In this document: in pieces, positions 24,300-32,436 of the stretch
Layout of the letters: each line of letters opens with the position of its first letter
How positions within the stretch are numbered: position 1 is the stretch's first letter
From: Streptomyces caniferus
GTDB taxonomy: Bacteria > Actinomycetota > Actinomycetes > Streptomycetales > Streptomycetaceae
NCBI RefSeq assembly: GCF_009811555.1
Contig: NZ_BLIN01000002.1
Coordinates: forward strand, 992,001-1,056,000
Length of the DNA stretch: 64,000 nucleotides
Direction: 5' to 3'
Notes under the pieces: model-generated
Database searches by the model: none
What the model saw: the letters and a program-made list of their open reading frames with translations, nothing else
Told to the model about the DNA's origin: nothing
Program-made: the position numbers and the translations under genes

Positions 24300-25450
24300 G
24301 CACGCCCCAGCTGACGGCCGGCGCGCCGCCCGTCGCGCCGGATCCCGTCACCGCCGCCCCGCAGGCCGCAATACGGGGGCGCAGCCGCGGAGGTCCGTCG
24401 CGGCTGCGCCCCCTGGACGGGCTGCGGCTGCTCGCCGCCCTGATGGTCGCCGCGTACCACTACGGCGGCCGCAACGGCGAGATAGCGCAGGCCTGGGGCG
24501 GCTCGCCCGCCCATCAATTCCCCACCGCGGCACCCCTGTTCGCCTACGGCTGTCTGGGCGTGCAGATCTTCTTCGTGATCAGCGGCTTCGTGATCTGCCT
24601 CAGCGGCTTCGGCCGGACGCTGCGCGCGTTCATCGCCTCCCGCGTCTCCCGCCTCTACCCGGCGTACTGGGCCGCGATCCTGCTGGTGACCGCGGTCTTC
24701 GCGCTCCCCTGGGTCGCCTACAAGGCGCTGCCGCCCAGCGAGGTGCTGACCAACCTGACCATGCTGCAGCAGCCGTTGGGCGTGGACCGGGTGCTCGGGG
24801 TGTGCTGGACCCTCTGGGCGGAGATGCGCTTCTACGCCCTCTTCGCGCTCTGCGTGGTGCTGCCCGGCGCCACCCGCGGCCGGGTGGTGCTCTTCTGCGC
24901 GGGCTGGACGCTGGCCGGGGCGCTCGCACAGGCCGCCCACCAGCCCTTCCTCGACACCGTCCTGATGCCCGAGTACGCCCCGTTCTTCATCGGCGGGGTG
25001 GGCCTGTACCTGCTGCACCGCTACGGCGCCCGCGATCCGATCGCCTGGGCGATAGTGCTGGTCAGCTGGCTCATCGGCCAGCATTACGCGGTCGCCGGGC
25101 TGTGGCACGCACCGTCGGCCACCGCGTTCTCCTACCGCTCGACGGCCGGCATCATCGCCGTCGTCACCCTCGGCTTCGCCCTGGTCGCGGCGGTCGCGCT
25201 GGGCAGGCTGCGGTGGGCGAACTGGCGCTGGCTGACCGTGGCCGGCGCGCTGACCTACCCGTTCTATCTCGTGCACGAGCACCTGGGCTGGGTCGTGGTG
25301 CGGGCACTGCACCACGGCCTCGGGCTGCCCTCGTACGCGACGCTGCTGCTGACCGTCGGCCTGATGCTGCTGCTCGCGTGGGCGCTGCACCGCTTCGTCG
25401 AACGTCCGCTGACGCCCGTGCTGAAGCGGTCGATCAACCCGCGGCGCTGA
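24296..25450 (+). CDS. Membrane acyltransferase (acyltransferase 3/OafA family)
   Basis: A 384-residue integral membrane O-acyltransferase with about ten hydrophobic segments. It begins after a disordered N-terminus with RLRPLDGLRLLAALMVAAYH (R-x-x-D-G-L-R, catalytic H in the first helix) and has FFVISGFVICLSG and RLYPAYW, all typical of acyltransferase 3. It probably acetylates (or otherwise acylates) the polymer made by the upstream transferases. ATG 24296 overlaps the polysialyltransferase stop (ATGA). The end is marked by the TetR gene in the opposite direction. Confidence 0.9.
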   Translation: MSTPQLTAGAPPVAPDPVTAAPQAAIRGRSRGGPSRLRPLDGLRLLAALMVAAYHYGGRNGEIAQAWGGSPAHQFPTAAPLFAYGCLGVQIFFVISGFVICLSGFGRTLRAFIASRVSRLYPAYWAAILLVTAVFALPWVAYKALPPSEVLTNLTMLQQPLGVDRVLGVCWTLWAEMRFYALFALCVVLPGATRGRVVLFCAGWTLAGALAQAAHQPFLDTVLMPEYAPFFIGGVGLYLLHRYGARDPIAWAIVLVSWLIGQHYAVAGLWHAPSATAFSYRSTAGIIAVVTLGFALVAAVALGRLRWANWRWLTVAGALTYPFYLVHEHLGWVVVRALHHGLGLPSYATLLLTVGLMLLLAWALHRFVERPLTPVLKRSINPRR

Positions 25451-25507
25451 GTCCGGGCGGCCGGCCCACGGCGCAGAGTGCGGGCGGCCGCCCGGCCGGC
25501 GGACCGC

Positions 25508-26185
25508 TCAGCCCGCCGCGTCCGGGCCCAGGGTGGCCTCGATCCCCGCGACGATGATCCGCAGCCCGGCCTCGAAGCTCTGCTCGATGTCGCCGAACAG
25601 CACCGCGCCGACCTGCGCCGCGAGCGGATAGTCGGGACCGAGCCGCCGCTCGCGCTCGGCCTGGTCGTAGGCCGGGTCGCGGGCGTCCGGCCGGCCGGGC
25701 ACCGGGTGGACCGACTGCTCCTCGATCACCAGGCCCACGGTGTAGTTGTACGCCGTCCACCAGGCCCGCGCCGCCTCGCGCAGGGGGAAGCCCGCATCCG
25801 TGAGGCGGACCATCAGGGAGTCGAGCGGCCCGGCGGCGCTGTCGTCGGTCATCCTCGTCCCGCTGAAGACCTTGCCGCCGTCGCGGTAGCCGAGCAGCTC
25901 GCTGCGCATCGCCCGGCAGGCGGAGACGACCGTTTCCTGCCAGGTACTGCCGTACGGGTCCGCGCCGGGCTCTCCGGCCACCACCGGCCCGGCCATCCGC
26001 CGGAACATCTCGGTGGCCATCTCGTCCAGCAGTTCCTGCTTGTTCTTGAAGTGCCAGTACAGGGCGGGGGCCTGGACGTTCAGCTCCTTGGCGATACGCC
26101 GGAGCGTCAGCCCGTCGAGGCCGACCTCGTTCAGCAGCCGCAGTGCGGTGTCCACGACCTGTTTCCGGTCGATGCGCGAAACCAT
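25508..26185 (-). CDS. TetR-family repressor with TetR_C-type ligand domain
   Basis: A 225-residue repressor. Residues about 8-52 are the HTH (DTALRLLNEVGLDGLTLRRI; APALYWHFKNKQELLDEM). The C-terminal domain resembles the tetracycline-repressor ligand domain (PLREAARAWWTAYNYTVGLV). It is divergent from an FAD monooxygenase, and two TTAAC-n3-GTTAA sites lie between and inside the starts (see 26187-26244). That arrangement fits ligand-responsive repression of both genes. ATG 26185. Confidence 0.92.
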   Translation of the reverse strand: MVSRIDRKQVVDTALRLLNEVGLDGLTLRRIAKELNVQAPALYWHFKNKQELLDEMATEMFRRMAGPVVAGEPGADPYGSTWQETVVSACRAMRSELLGYRDGGKVFSGTRMTDDSAAGPLDSLMVRLTDAGFPLREAARAWWTAYNYTVGLVIEEQSVHPVPGRPDARDPAYDQAERERRLGPDYPLAAQVGAVLFGDIEQSFEAGLRIIVAGIEATLGPDAAG

Positions 26186-26186
26186 G

Positions 26187-26244
26187 TTGACAACTTAACA
26201 CCGTTAAAGCCATGCTCTGAACCATGGAACTTAACAACGTTAAG
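26187..26244. promoter_or_regulatory. TetR operator pair and promoter for the FAD monooxygenase
   Basis: Two palindromes, TTAACACCGTTAA (26195-26207) and TTAACAACGTTAA (26231-26243), have centres 36 bp apart. TTGACA (26187-26192) and a weak CATGCT (26211-26216) give a plus-strand promoter with operator 1 in the spacer. The predicted start point is at or next to the ATG at 26224, so the mRNA may be leaderless. Operator 2 forms codons 3-7 of the monooxygenase. Confidence 0.65.
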
Positions 26245-27795
26245 GAAGCCTTCGGCACCGCCCTGCCCGACGACGGCACTGCGGTCGACGTACTGATCGC
26301 CGGCGCGGGCCCGACCGGCCTCGCCCTGGCGATCGACCTCACCCGCCGCGGCGTGCGCACCCTGCTCGTCGAGCGGCAGGAGCAGCTCTCGCCCGGCGCC
26401 CGCGGCAACGGCATGCAGCCGCGCACCCAGGAGGTCTACGACGACCTCGGGGTACTCGACGCGGCCTTCGCGGCCGGTGGCCGCTACCCGAAGACCGCCC
26501 GGTGGGAGAACGGCGAAATCGTCGAGGTCACCGAGGTGATCGAGCGGGTCGACCCGACACCCGACAGCCCGTACTCCAACGCCCTGATGGTGCCGCAGTA
26601 CCGCAATCTGGAACTGCTGCGCGCACGGCTGCAGGAGCTCGGCCAGGACGTGGTGTTCAACACCGAACTCACCGCGTTCGACCAGGACTCCACCGGCGTG
26701 ACGGCCCGTCTGCGCCACACCGACGGGACGGAGCGCACGGTGCGCGGGGCCTATCTGGTCGCCTCCGACGGCGGGCGCAGCACCGTGCGCCGCGCGCTGG
26801 GCATCAAGATGAGCGGTCCGGAGCTGGAGCCGGTCGGCGTGCTGCTCGCGGACGTCCGGGTGGACGGCCTGGACCGCGACCACTGGCACCGCTGGGAACT
26901 GCCCAACGGCGGCTTCGTGGGCATGCTCCCGCTGGCCCGCACCGACCGCTTCCAGACCATGATCGCGTCCTTCAACGGCACGACGGACACCTCACCCGAG
27001 ACGATCCGCGCCCAGCTCGCGGCCCACACCCACCTCGCCGCCGAGCAGATCCGCGAGGTCCTGTGGTCCTCCCTCTTCCGCCCCCGGGCGGGCCTGGTCG
27101 ACAGCTACCGCACCGGCCGGGTCTTCCTCGCCGGCGACGCCGCGCACATCCACTCCCCCGCGGGCGGCCAGGGCCTGAACACCAGCGTCCAGGACGCCTA
27201 CAACCTCGGCTGGAAGCTCGGCCAGGTACTGCGGCACGGCGCCCCCGACAGCCTCCTCGACACCTACGAGACCGAGCGCCGCCCGATCGCCGAGGGCATC
27301 CTCGACACCAGCACCCGGCTGCACCGCTCCCGCGAGCTGCGCCGCGGCCGCGACCTGCACCAGCTCGGCATCGGCTACCCCGACAGCCCGCTGACGCACG
27401 AGCTGCGCACGGACCTCGCCGAGGGCATCCCCGCCGCGGGCGACCGGGCCCCCGACGCCCCGTGCACCACGGCCGACGGCACGCCCGCCCGGCTCTTCGA
27501 CGCCTTCCGCGGCCCGCACTTCACCCTGCTCGACCTGGGCGGCACCGGCGTCGACGACAGTGCGCTGCCCGCCGACCCGGCCCTGCTGCGCCTCGTCCGC
27601 GTCGGCGGCCCGGCCCCGGACCTGATCGACACCGACGGCCATATCCGCGACGCCTACGGCCCCGACGCCGCCGTCCTCCTCATCCGCCCCGACGGCTACC
27701 TCGCCGTCGCCGCCCCGCCCGAGGACGCGACGGCGCGGGTGACCGAGGCCCTGGGTGCGTACCTCGGCGCGGGCGCGGTGGCGGCGGCCCGCTGA
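26224..27795 (+). CDS. FAD-dependent monooxygenase (aromatic hydroxylase/antibiotic-inactivating type)
   Basis: A 523-residue class A flavoprotein hydroxylase. It has the dinucleotide fold DVLIAGAGPTGLALAID (about 23-40), the NAD(P)H/FAD DG motif region YLVASDGGRSTVRRALG and the FAD ribityl motif RVFLAGDAAHIHSPAGGQGL. A C-terminal thioredoxin-like domain of about 130 residues follows. Such enzymes hydroxylate phenols or inactivate rifamycin or tetracyclines; pairing with a TetR_C-type repressor favours a xenobiotic role, but the substrate is not determinable. The first codons overlap a TetR operator. A self-complementary CCGGCCGG-rich gap (27796-27829) separates it from the next TetR gene. 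Confidence 0.9.
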   Translation: MELNNVKEAFGTALPDDGTAVDVLIAGAGPTGLALAIDLTRRGVRTLLVERQEQLSPGARGNGMQPRTQEVYDDLGVLDAAFAAGGRYPKTARWENGEIVEVTEVIERVDPTPDSPYSNALMVPQYRNLELLRARLQELGQDVVFNTELTAFDQDSTGVTARLRHTDGTERTVRGAYLVASDGGRSTVRRALGIKMSGPELEPVGVLLADVRVDGLDRDHWHRWELPNGGFVGMLPLARTDRFQTMIASFNGTTDTSPETIRAQLAAHTHLAAEQIREVLWSSLFRPRAGLVDSYRTGRVFLAGDAAHIHSPAGGQGLNTSVQDAYNLGWKLGQVLRHGAPDSLLDTYETERRPIAEGILDTSTRLHRSRELRRGRDLHQLGIGYPDSPLTHELRTDLAEGIPAAGDRAPDAPCTTADGTPARLFDAFRGPHFTLLDLGGTGVDDSALPADPALLRLVRVGGPAPDLIDTDGHIRDAYGPDAAVLLIRPDGYLAVAAPPEDATARVTEALGAYLGAGAVAAAR

Positions 27796-27829
27796 GCGCC
27801 ACCGGCCGGTGCGGGGGCCGGCCGGCGGG

Positions 27830-28429
27830 TCACGATCCCGCCCCCGCAGCGGTGAGCAGCGCCTCCGCCTCGTCGCGGGCCCGGCCGATCGGGTCGGGGA
27901 AGACATCCAGGCCGTGGGCGACCAGGGCTCCTTCGTGCAGGAGCATCAGCGCCCGGCCCAGCCGCTCGGCCCGGCCGGGCGCCGCGGCCCCGGCCAGATC
28001 GGTGAACAGCGCGAGCATCCACTGCTTCTGCGCCGTGATGATCGCGTACGCGGGGTGCGACGGATCGCTGATCTCGGCATGGGCATTGACCATGCTGCAC
28101 CCCTTGGCACTGTGCTCGGCCGACCAGTCCCGCGAGGCGTCGAAGACGGCCAGCACCCCCGCCGCGGGCGACGGCCCCACGGCGTCGAGGTACGGCGCCA
28201 GAAAGGCCCGCCAGCGCTCATCGCGGTCCGCGAGGTACTCCACGACGATCTGCTCCTTGGAGCCGAACCTGTCGTAGAGGGTCTTCTTCGTCACCCCGGC
28301 CTCGGCCGCGATCAGGTCCACCCCGACGGCGTGGATGCCGCGCTCGTAGAACAGCCGCCCGGCGGCCGCGAGGACGCGGTGCGCGGCGGGCGTCATGGTG
28401 ATCCGTCGAGGCGTCTGCGCAGTACCCAT
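27830..28429 (-). CDS. TetR-family regulator
   Basis: A 199-residue TetR/AcrR protein: HTH in residues about 12-57 (RVLAAAGRLFYERGIHAVGV; TKKTLYDRFGSKEQIVVEYL), then a helical ligand domain containing HSAKGCSMVNAHAEI, a segment typical of TetR_C_11/YxaF-like members. ATG 28429 is favoured over a TTG two codons upstream. Divergent from the DMT transporter, with two palindromes between, so it most likely represses that exporter. Confidence 0.9.
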   Translation of the reverse strand: MGTAQTPRRITMTPAAHRVLAAAGRLFYERGIHAVGVDLIAAEAGVTKKTLYDRFGSKEQIVVEYLADRDERWRAFLAPYLDAVGPSPAAGVLAVFDASRDWSAEHSAKGCSMVNAHAEISDPSHPAYAIITAQKQWMLALFTDLAGAAAPGRAERLGRALMLLHEGALVAHGLDVFPDPIGRARDEAEALLTAAGAGS

Positions 28430-28438
28430 GGCCAAAAG

Positions 28439-28485
28439 TATACCGATCTGTATAGTGAAAGGAGAAGTAGACAGATCGGTTTACT
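28439..28485. promoter_or_regulatory. Paired TetR operators between regulator and DMT transporter
   Basis: Site 1, TATACCGATCTGTATA (28439-28454), is a palindrome with arms TATAC/GTATA. Site 2 (28466-28485) has arms AGTAGAC/GTTTACT with one mismatch around AGATCG. The blocks ACCGATCTGT (28442-28451) and ACAGATCGGT (28471-28480) are perfect inverted copies of each other. Both sites lie between the divergent starts. Confidence 0.65.
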
Positions 28486-28498
28486 GAAAGGGATCGGC

Positions 28499-29488
28499 AT
28501 GCGCTTCCTGCTCTCGGCCGCCTTTGTCCTCTGCTGGAGCTCCGGCTTCATCGGGGCCAAGCTCGGCGCCGGCAGCGCGCCCGCGGCCACCCTCCTGATG
28601 TGGCGGTTCCTGCCGCTCGCCGCCGTCCTCCTCCTGGTGTCGGCCACCGCCGCCCGCGCCTCGTGGCGGCACCTGACGGCACGGGACCTGGCCCGGCAGG
28701 CCGCCGTCGGCGCACTCTCGCAGAGCGGCTACCTCTTCACCGTCTACTCCGCGATCCAGCTCGGGGTCTCCAGCGGCACCACGGCCCTGATCGACGGCAC
28801 CCAGCCCCTGGTGGCCGGGGCGCTCGCCGGGCCGCTGCTGCGCCAGTACGTCTCCCGCCGGCAGTGGCTCGGGCTGTGCCTGGGACTGGTCGGCGTCGTC
28901 CTGGTGACCTGCGCCGACGCGTCGGCCGGCGCGGACGTGAGCCGGTGGGCCTACCTCGTCCCGTTCCTCGGGATGTCCTCGCTGGTGGCGGCCACCTTCC
29001 TGGAAGGCCGTTCGCGCACCCGGGTCGCACCGTCGGTGTCGATGACCGTCCACTGCGCCACCAGCGCCGTCCTCTTCACCGCCCTCGCCGCCGGCACCGG
29101 CACCCTGCGGCCGCCCGCCGCGCCCTCGTTCTGGGTCGCGGTCTGCTGGCTGGTGACGCTCTCCACCTTCGGCGGGTACGGGCTGTACTGGCTGATCCTC
29201 CGGCGCTTCGGCGTCACCGAGGTGAACACCCTGATGTTCCTGATGGCACCGGTCACGGCGCTGTGGGGAGCCGCCATGTTCGGCGAACCGTTCGGCCCGC
29301 AGACCGCCGCCGGACTGGCGGTCGGCCTCGCGGCGGTCGTCCTCGTGCGCCGCGGCGCGGGGCCCTCGGCCGCGGGCCCCGCCGGGAATCGGCCCCCACG
29401 CGCACGAGGCCGTACCAGCGGTGATCCGCTCGTACGGCCTCGTGCCGGGGACAGGCGCCTGAGGGGGGTGGGGCGCCCGGGACGGTGA
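28499..29488 (+). CDS. EamA/DMT-family transporter with read-through tail
   Basis: A drug/metabolite-transporter superfamily permease, probable exporter. Ten transmembrane helices in two EamA repeats are visible (FLLSAAFVLCWSSGFIGAKL; AALSQSGYLF-type helix 3 region; VNTLMFLMAPVTALWGAAMF; AAGLAVGLAAVVLVRRG). The fold ends near residue 290. The last roughly 40 residues (PPRARGRTSGDPLVRPRAGD) are arginine-rich and encoded across a strong hairpin at 29402-29445, so they look like a tail gained by loss of the original stop. ATG 28499 follows AAAGGGATC. Probably regulated by the divergent TetR. Confidence 0.88.
   Translation: MRFLLSAAFVLCWSSGFIGAKLGAGSAPAATLLMWRFLPLAAVLLLVSATAARASWRHLTARDLARQAAVGALSQSGYLFTVYSAIQLGVSSGTTALIDGTQPLVAGALAGPLLRQYVSRRQWLGLCLGLVGVVLVTCADASAGADVSRWAYLVPFLGMSSLVAATFLEGRSRTRVAPSVSMTVHCATSAVLFTALAAGTGTLRPPAAPSFWVAVCWLVTLSTFGGYGLYWLILRRFGVTEVNTLMFLMAPVTALWGAAMFGEPFGPQTAAGLAVGLAAVVLVRRGAGPSAAGPAGNRPPRARGRTSGDPLVRPRAGDRRLRGVGRPGR
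29402..29445. terminator. Terminator-like hairpin inside the transporter ORF
   Basis: GCACGAGGCCGTAC (29402-29415) pairs perfectly with 29432-29445. The loop itself contains AGCGG/CCGCT (29417-29421 and 29426-29430), so the stem is nearly 19 bp. It lies 43 bases before the annotated stop of the DMT transporter and can serve the convergent gntP transcript too. Confidence 0.75.
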
Positions 29489-29535
29489 TCCGTCCGGAAA
29501 GAACAGCGGAACAGCGGTCCGGCGGACCGGAGTTC

Positions 29536-30933
29536 CTAAAGGACCAGGGAGAGCAGCAGGACGCACCCGATCCCGACGACCGAGATCAGCGTCTCCATCA
29601 CCGACCAGGTCTTCAGCGTCTGGCCGACGTTCATCCCGAAGTACTCCTTGACCAGCCAGAATCCGGCGTCGTTGACGTGGCTGAAGAACAGCGACCCGCA
29701 CCCGATGGCCAGCACCAGCAGCGCGGCATGGGTGGTGCTCATGTCCGCGGCGAGCGGGCCGACGAGCCCGGCGGCGGAGATGGTGGCCACCGTCGCGGAG
29801 CCGGTCGCGAGCCGGATGGCGACCGCGATCAGCCAGGCCAGCAGGAGCGCGGAGATGTTCCAGCCCTTGGAGACGTCCAGGATCATCTGGCCGACGCCGG
29901 CGTCCACCAGCGTCTGCTTGAAGCCGCCGCCCGCGCCGACGATCAGCACCACCCCGGCGATCGGGCCGAGCGACTTCTCCACGGTGACGGCGATCCGGCC
30001 GCGGGTGAACCCGGCCGCCCGGCCCAGCGTGAACATCGCGACCAGCACGGCGGTCAGCAGCGCGATCAGCGGGGAGCCGACGACGTCGAAGACCCTCTGG
30101 ACGGTCTGCTCGGGGTCGTCGACGACGATGTCCACCAGCGCCTTGGCCAGCATCATCACCACCGGCAGCAGCACGGTGGCCACGGTGATCCCGAAGCCGG
30201 GCCGCTTCTCCAGGTCGTCGGAGGCGCGCTCGGGCACCATCTTCTCCGGCGGCTGGATGTCCACCCAGCGGGCCGCGTACCGGGAGAACACCGGACCGGC
30301 GATGATCGCGGTCGGGATGGCGACGACCACGCCGAGCGCGAGGGTGACGCCGAGGTTCGCCTTGACGGCGTCGATCGCGACCAGCGGGCCGGGGTGCGGG
30401 GGTATCAGCCCGTGCATGACGGACAGTCCGGCCAGTGCGGGGATGCCGATCCGCATCAGCGAGAAGTTGCCGCGCTTGGCGACCAGCAGCACCACGGGGA
30501 TCAGCAGCACGATGCCGATCTCGAAGAAGATCGGCAGTCCCACGATCCCGGCGATCAGCACCATCGCCCAGGGCATCGCCTGCCGGCTCGACCTCGCCAG
30601 GATCGTGTCGACGATCTGGTCCGCGCCCCCCGAATCGGCGAGCAGCCGCCCGAGGACGGCGCCGAGCGCGATCAGCACGCCGGTGCCCGCGACCGTCGTG
30701 CCCAGCCCCGTCGAGAAGCTGGTGATGGCCTTGTCGAGAGGGGCACCGGCCACCGCGCCGAGCACCAGCGAACCGATGATCAGCGACAGAAAGGCATGCA
30801 GCTTGAACTTGGTGATGAGCAGGACGATGACGGCGATGCCGGCCAGGACGGCGATGCCCAGCTGTGCGTGACCGGCCGAGGTGATCGGCTCGGTCGCATC
30901 CGCTGCGAGCATCTCGACGCTGAGATGTGTCAC
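29536..30933 (-). CDS. Gluconate:H+ symporter, GntP family
   Basis: A 465-residue inner-membrane permease importing gluconate or a related sugar acid. It has about 12-14 hydrophobic segments and the family-typical runs LIALGAVLGRLLADSGGADQ, GLPIFFEIGIVLLIPVVLLV, LIPPHPGPLVAID and GSATVATISAAGLVGP. The gluconokinase gene lies 102 bases upstream on the same strand, and a GntR regulator is divergent from that. This makes a gluconate uptake and phosphorylation unit. ATG 30933. Confidence 0.93.
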   Translation of the reverse strand: MTHLSVEMLAADATEPITSAGHAQLGIAVLAGIAVIVLLITKFKLHAFLSLIIGSLVLGAVAGAPLDKAITSFSTGLGTTVAGTGVLIALGAVLGRLLADSGGADQIVDTILARSSRQAMPWAMVLIAGIVGLPIFFEIGIVLLIPVVLLVAKRGNFSLMRIGIPALAGLSVMHGLIPPHPGPLVAIDAVKANLGVTLALGVVVAIPTAIIAGPVFSRYAARWVDIQPPEKMVPERASDDLEKRPGFGITVATVLLPVVMMLAKALVDIVVDDPEQTVQRVFDVVGSPLIALLTAVLVAMFTLGRAAGFTRGRIAVTVEKSLGPIAGVVLIVGAGGGFKQTLVDAGVGQMILDVSKGWNISALLLAWLIAVAIRLATGSATVATISAAGLVGPLAADMSTTHAALLVLAIGCGSLFFSHVNDAGFWLVKEYFGMNVGQTLKTWSVMETLISVVGIGCVLLLSLVL

Positions 30934-31035
30934 GGCGATTCCCTTGGTTGGACGGAGGGGGAAGGGGGTGCTGCGGTACGGGTGGTGCGTGGAGGGGGTT
31001 GTCGGACCGGCGCGGCTATCGGGCCGGTGGGGCCG

Positions 31036-31551
31036 TCACGCCGGCGCGGTCATCGCGCGCAGTGCGGCCACCGCCCGGTCGGCGATCTGCTGCGGGCTGC
31101 CGGACACGTCCACGGCGACGCCGGTCTCGTCGCGCCCGAGGGGTTCGAGCGTGGCGAACTGGGAGTCCAGCAGCGCGGTCGGCATGAAGTGGCCCCGGCG
31201 CCCGGCCATCCGCTCCTCGATCAGCGCGCGCTCGCCGGTGAGGTGCAGGAAGACGACGCCGGGAGCGGCGGCGCGCAGCCGGTCGCGGTAGGCGCGCTTG
31301 AGCGCGGAGCAGCTGGCCACCCCGCCGTGTCCGGCCCGCTCGTGCGCCCAGGCGCCGAGGGCGTCCAGCCACGGGCCGCGGTCGGCATCGTCCAGCGGGA
31401 TCCCGGCGGACATCTTGGCGATGTTGGCCGGCGGATGGAAGTCGTCACCCTCGGCGTACGGGACGCCCAGTCCGGCCGCCACCAGCGGGCCGATCGTGGT
31501 CTTGCCGGTGCCGGCCACGCCCATCACGACGATCACGTCGGGGATGCTCAC
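31036..31551 (-). CDS. gntK: Gluconokinase
   Basis: ATP-dependent phosphorylation of gluconate to 6-phosphogluconate, feeding the pentose phosphate pathway. The 171-residue P-loop kinase starts at GTG 31551, with GAGG about 8 bases upstream; the longer frame back to 31665 covers the promoter. Walker A is VVMGVAGTGKTTIG. Then follow EGDDFHPPANIAKMSAGIPLDD, RGPWLDAL, CSALKRAYRD and RMAGRRGHFMP, all diagnostic for thermoresistant-type gluconokinases. Confidence 0.95.
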   Translation of the reverse strand: MSIPDVIVVMGVAGTGKTTIGPLVAAGLGVPYAEGDDFHPPANIAKMSAGIPLDDADRGPWLDALGAWAHERAGHGGVASCSALKRAYRDRLRAAAPGVVFLHLTGERALIEERMAGRRGHFMPTALLDSQFATLEPLGRDETGVAVDVSGSPQQIADRAVAALRAMTAPA

Positions 31552-31608
31552 CCGTGGTACCTCGCTGTCTTCATCGACCTCGTGCGGCCCCCACTGAAAC
31601 CCATTAGG

Positions 31609-31643
31609 TACGACGTATTCAAGAGGCTGTGACGCAAACGTCA
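31609..31643. promoter_or_regulatory. Candidate GntR operator between gntK and the regulator
   Basis: TACGACGTA (31609-31617) and TGACGCAAACGTCA (31630-31643) are palindromes sharing ACG/CGT half-sites. They lie 58-92 bases upstream of gntK and 40-74 bases upstream of the divergent GntR gene. Position and symmetry make them the best candidates for the regulator's site. Confidence 0.5.
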
Positions 31644-31682
31644 TACTTAATTGGCCGGGGTGCAAGAACGTAGGCTTGCCCC

Positions 31683-32384
31683 ATGGAAAACGAGGGGAAG
31701 GGACTGCACGCCCGTGTACTGGAGTCCCTCGGTCCCGCGATCACCGCGGGCGACTACCCCCCGGGCACGGTCCTGCGCACGGACGAGCTGGAGCAGCGCT
31801 TCGACGTCTCCCGCACGGTCATCCGCGAGGCGATCCGGGTACTGGAATCCATGCAGCTGGTCGCCTCCCGGCGCCGCGTCGGGGTGACCGTCCGCCCCAC
31901 CGAGGAGTGGAACGTCTACGACCCCCGGGTGATCGGCTGGCGGCTGGCCGGCCGCGACCGTCCCCGGCAGCTGCGCTCGCTGACCGTGCTCCGCTCGGCG
32001 ATCGAACCGGTCGCCGCGGGCCTCGCCGCCCGGCACGCCACCCCCCGCCAGTGCGCCGAACTCACCGAACAGGCCATGGGCATGGTCGCCACCTCACGCG
32101 GCCAGCAGCTCGACGCCTACCTCGTCCACGACACGGCATTCCACCGGGTCGTCCTGACCGCCTCCGGCAACGAGATGTTCGCCCGGCTCGGCGATGTGGT
32201 CGCCGCCGTCCTGACCGGCCGCACCCAGCACCATGTGATGTTCACCGACCCCGACCCGGCCGCGGTCACCCTCCACGTCCAGGTCGCCGAGGCGGTCCGC
32301 ACCGGCGACGCGGCACGGGCGGAGTCCCTGACCCGCGAGATCACCGCGGGCGCGATGGCCGAACTGGACGTGCTGGCACCGTAG
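31683..32384 (+). CDS. GntR-family (FadR subfamily) regulator of gluconate genes
   Basis: A 233-residue repressor: winged HTH at residues about 8-75 (LESLGPAITAGDYPPGTVLR; LEQRFDVSRTVIREAIRVLE; VASRRRVGVTVRP), then an all-helical FCD ligand domain with the metal-binding pattern D-x-x-x-H ... H (LVHDTAFHRVV; LHVQVAEAV). Divergence from gntK/gntP makes gluconate or 6-phosphogluconate the likely inducer. ATG 31683. Confidence 0.92.
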   Translation: MENEGKGLHARVLESLGPAITAGDYPPGTVLRTDELEQRFDVSRTVIREAIRVLESMQLVASRRRVGVTVRPTEEWNVYDPRVIGWRLAGRDRPRQLRSLTVLRSAIEPVAAGLAARHATPRQCAELTEQAMGMVATSRGQQLDAYLVHDTAFHRVVLTASGNEMFARLGDVVAAVLTGRTQHHVMFTDPDPAAVTLHVQVAEAVRTGDAARAESLTREITAGAMAELDVLAP

Positions 32385-32436
32385 TCGGCGGCACGGGCCC
32401 GGGACCGCGAGGACACGGCGGCCCCGACGCCCCGGC

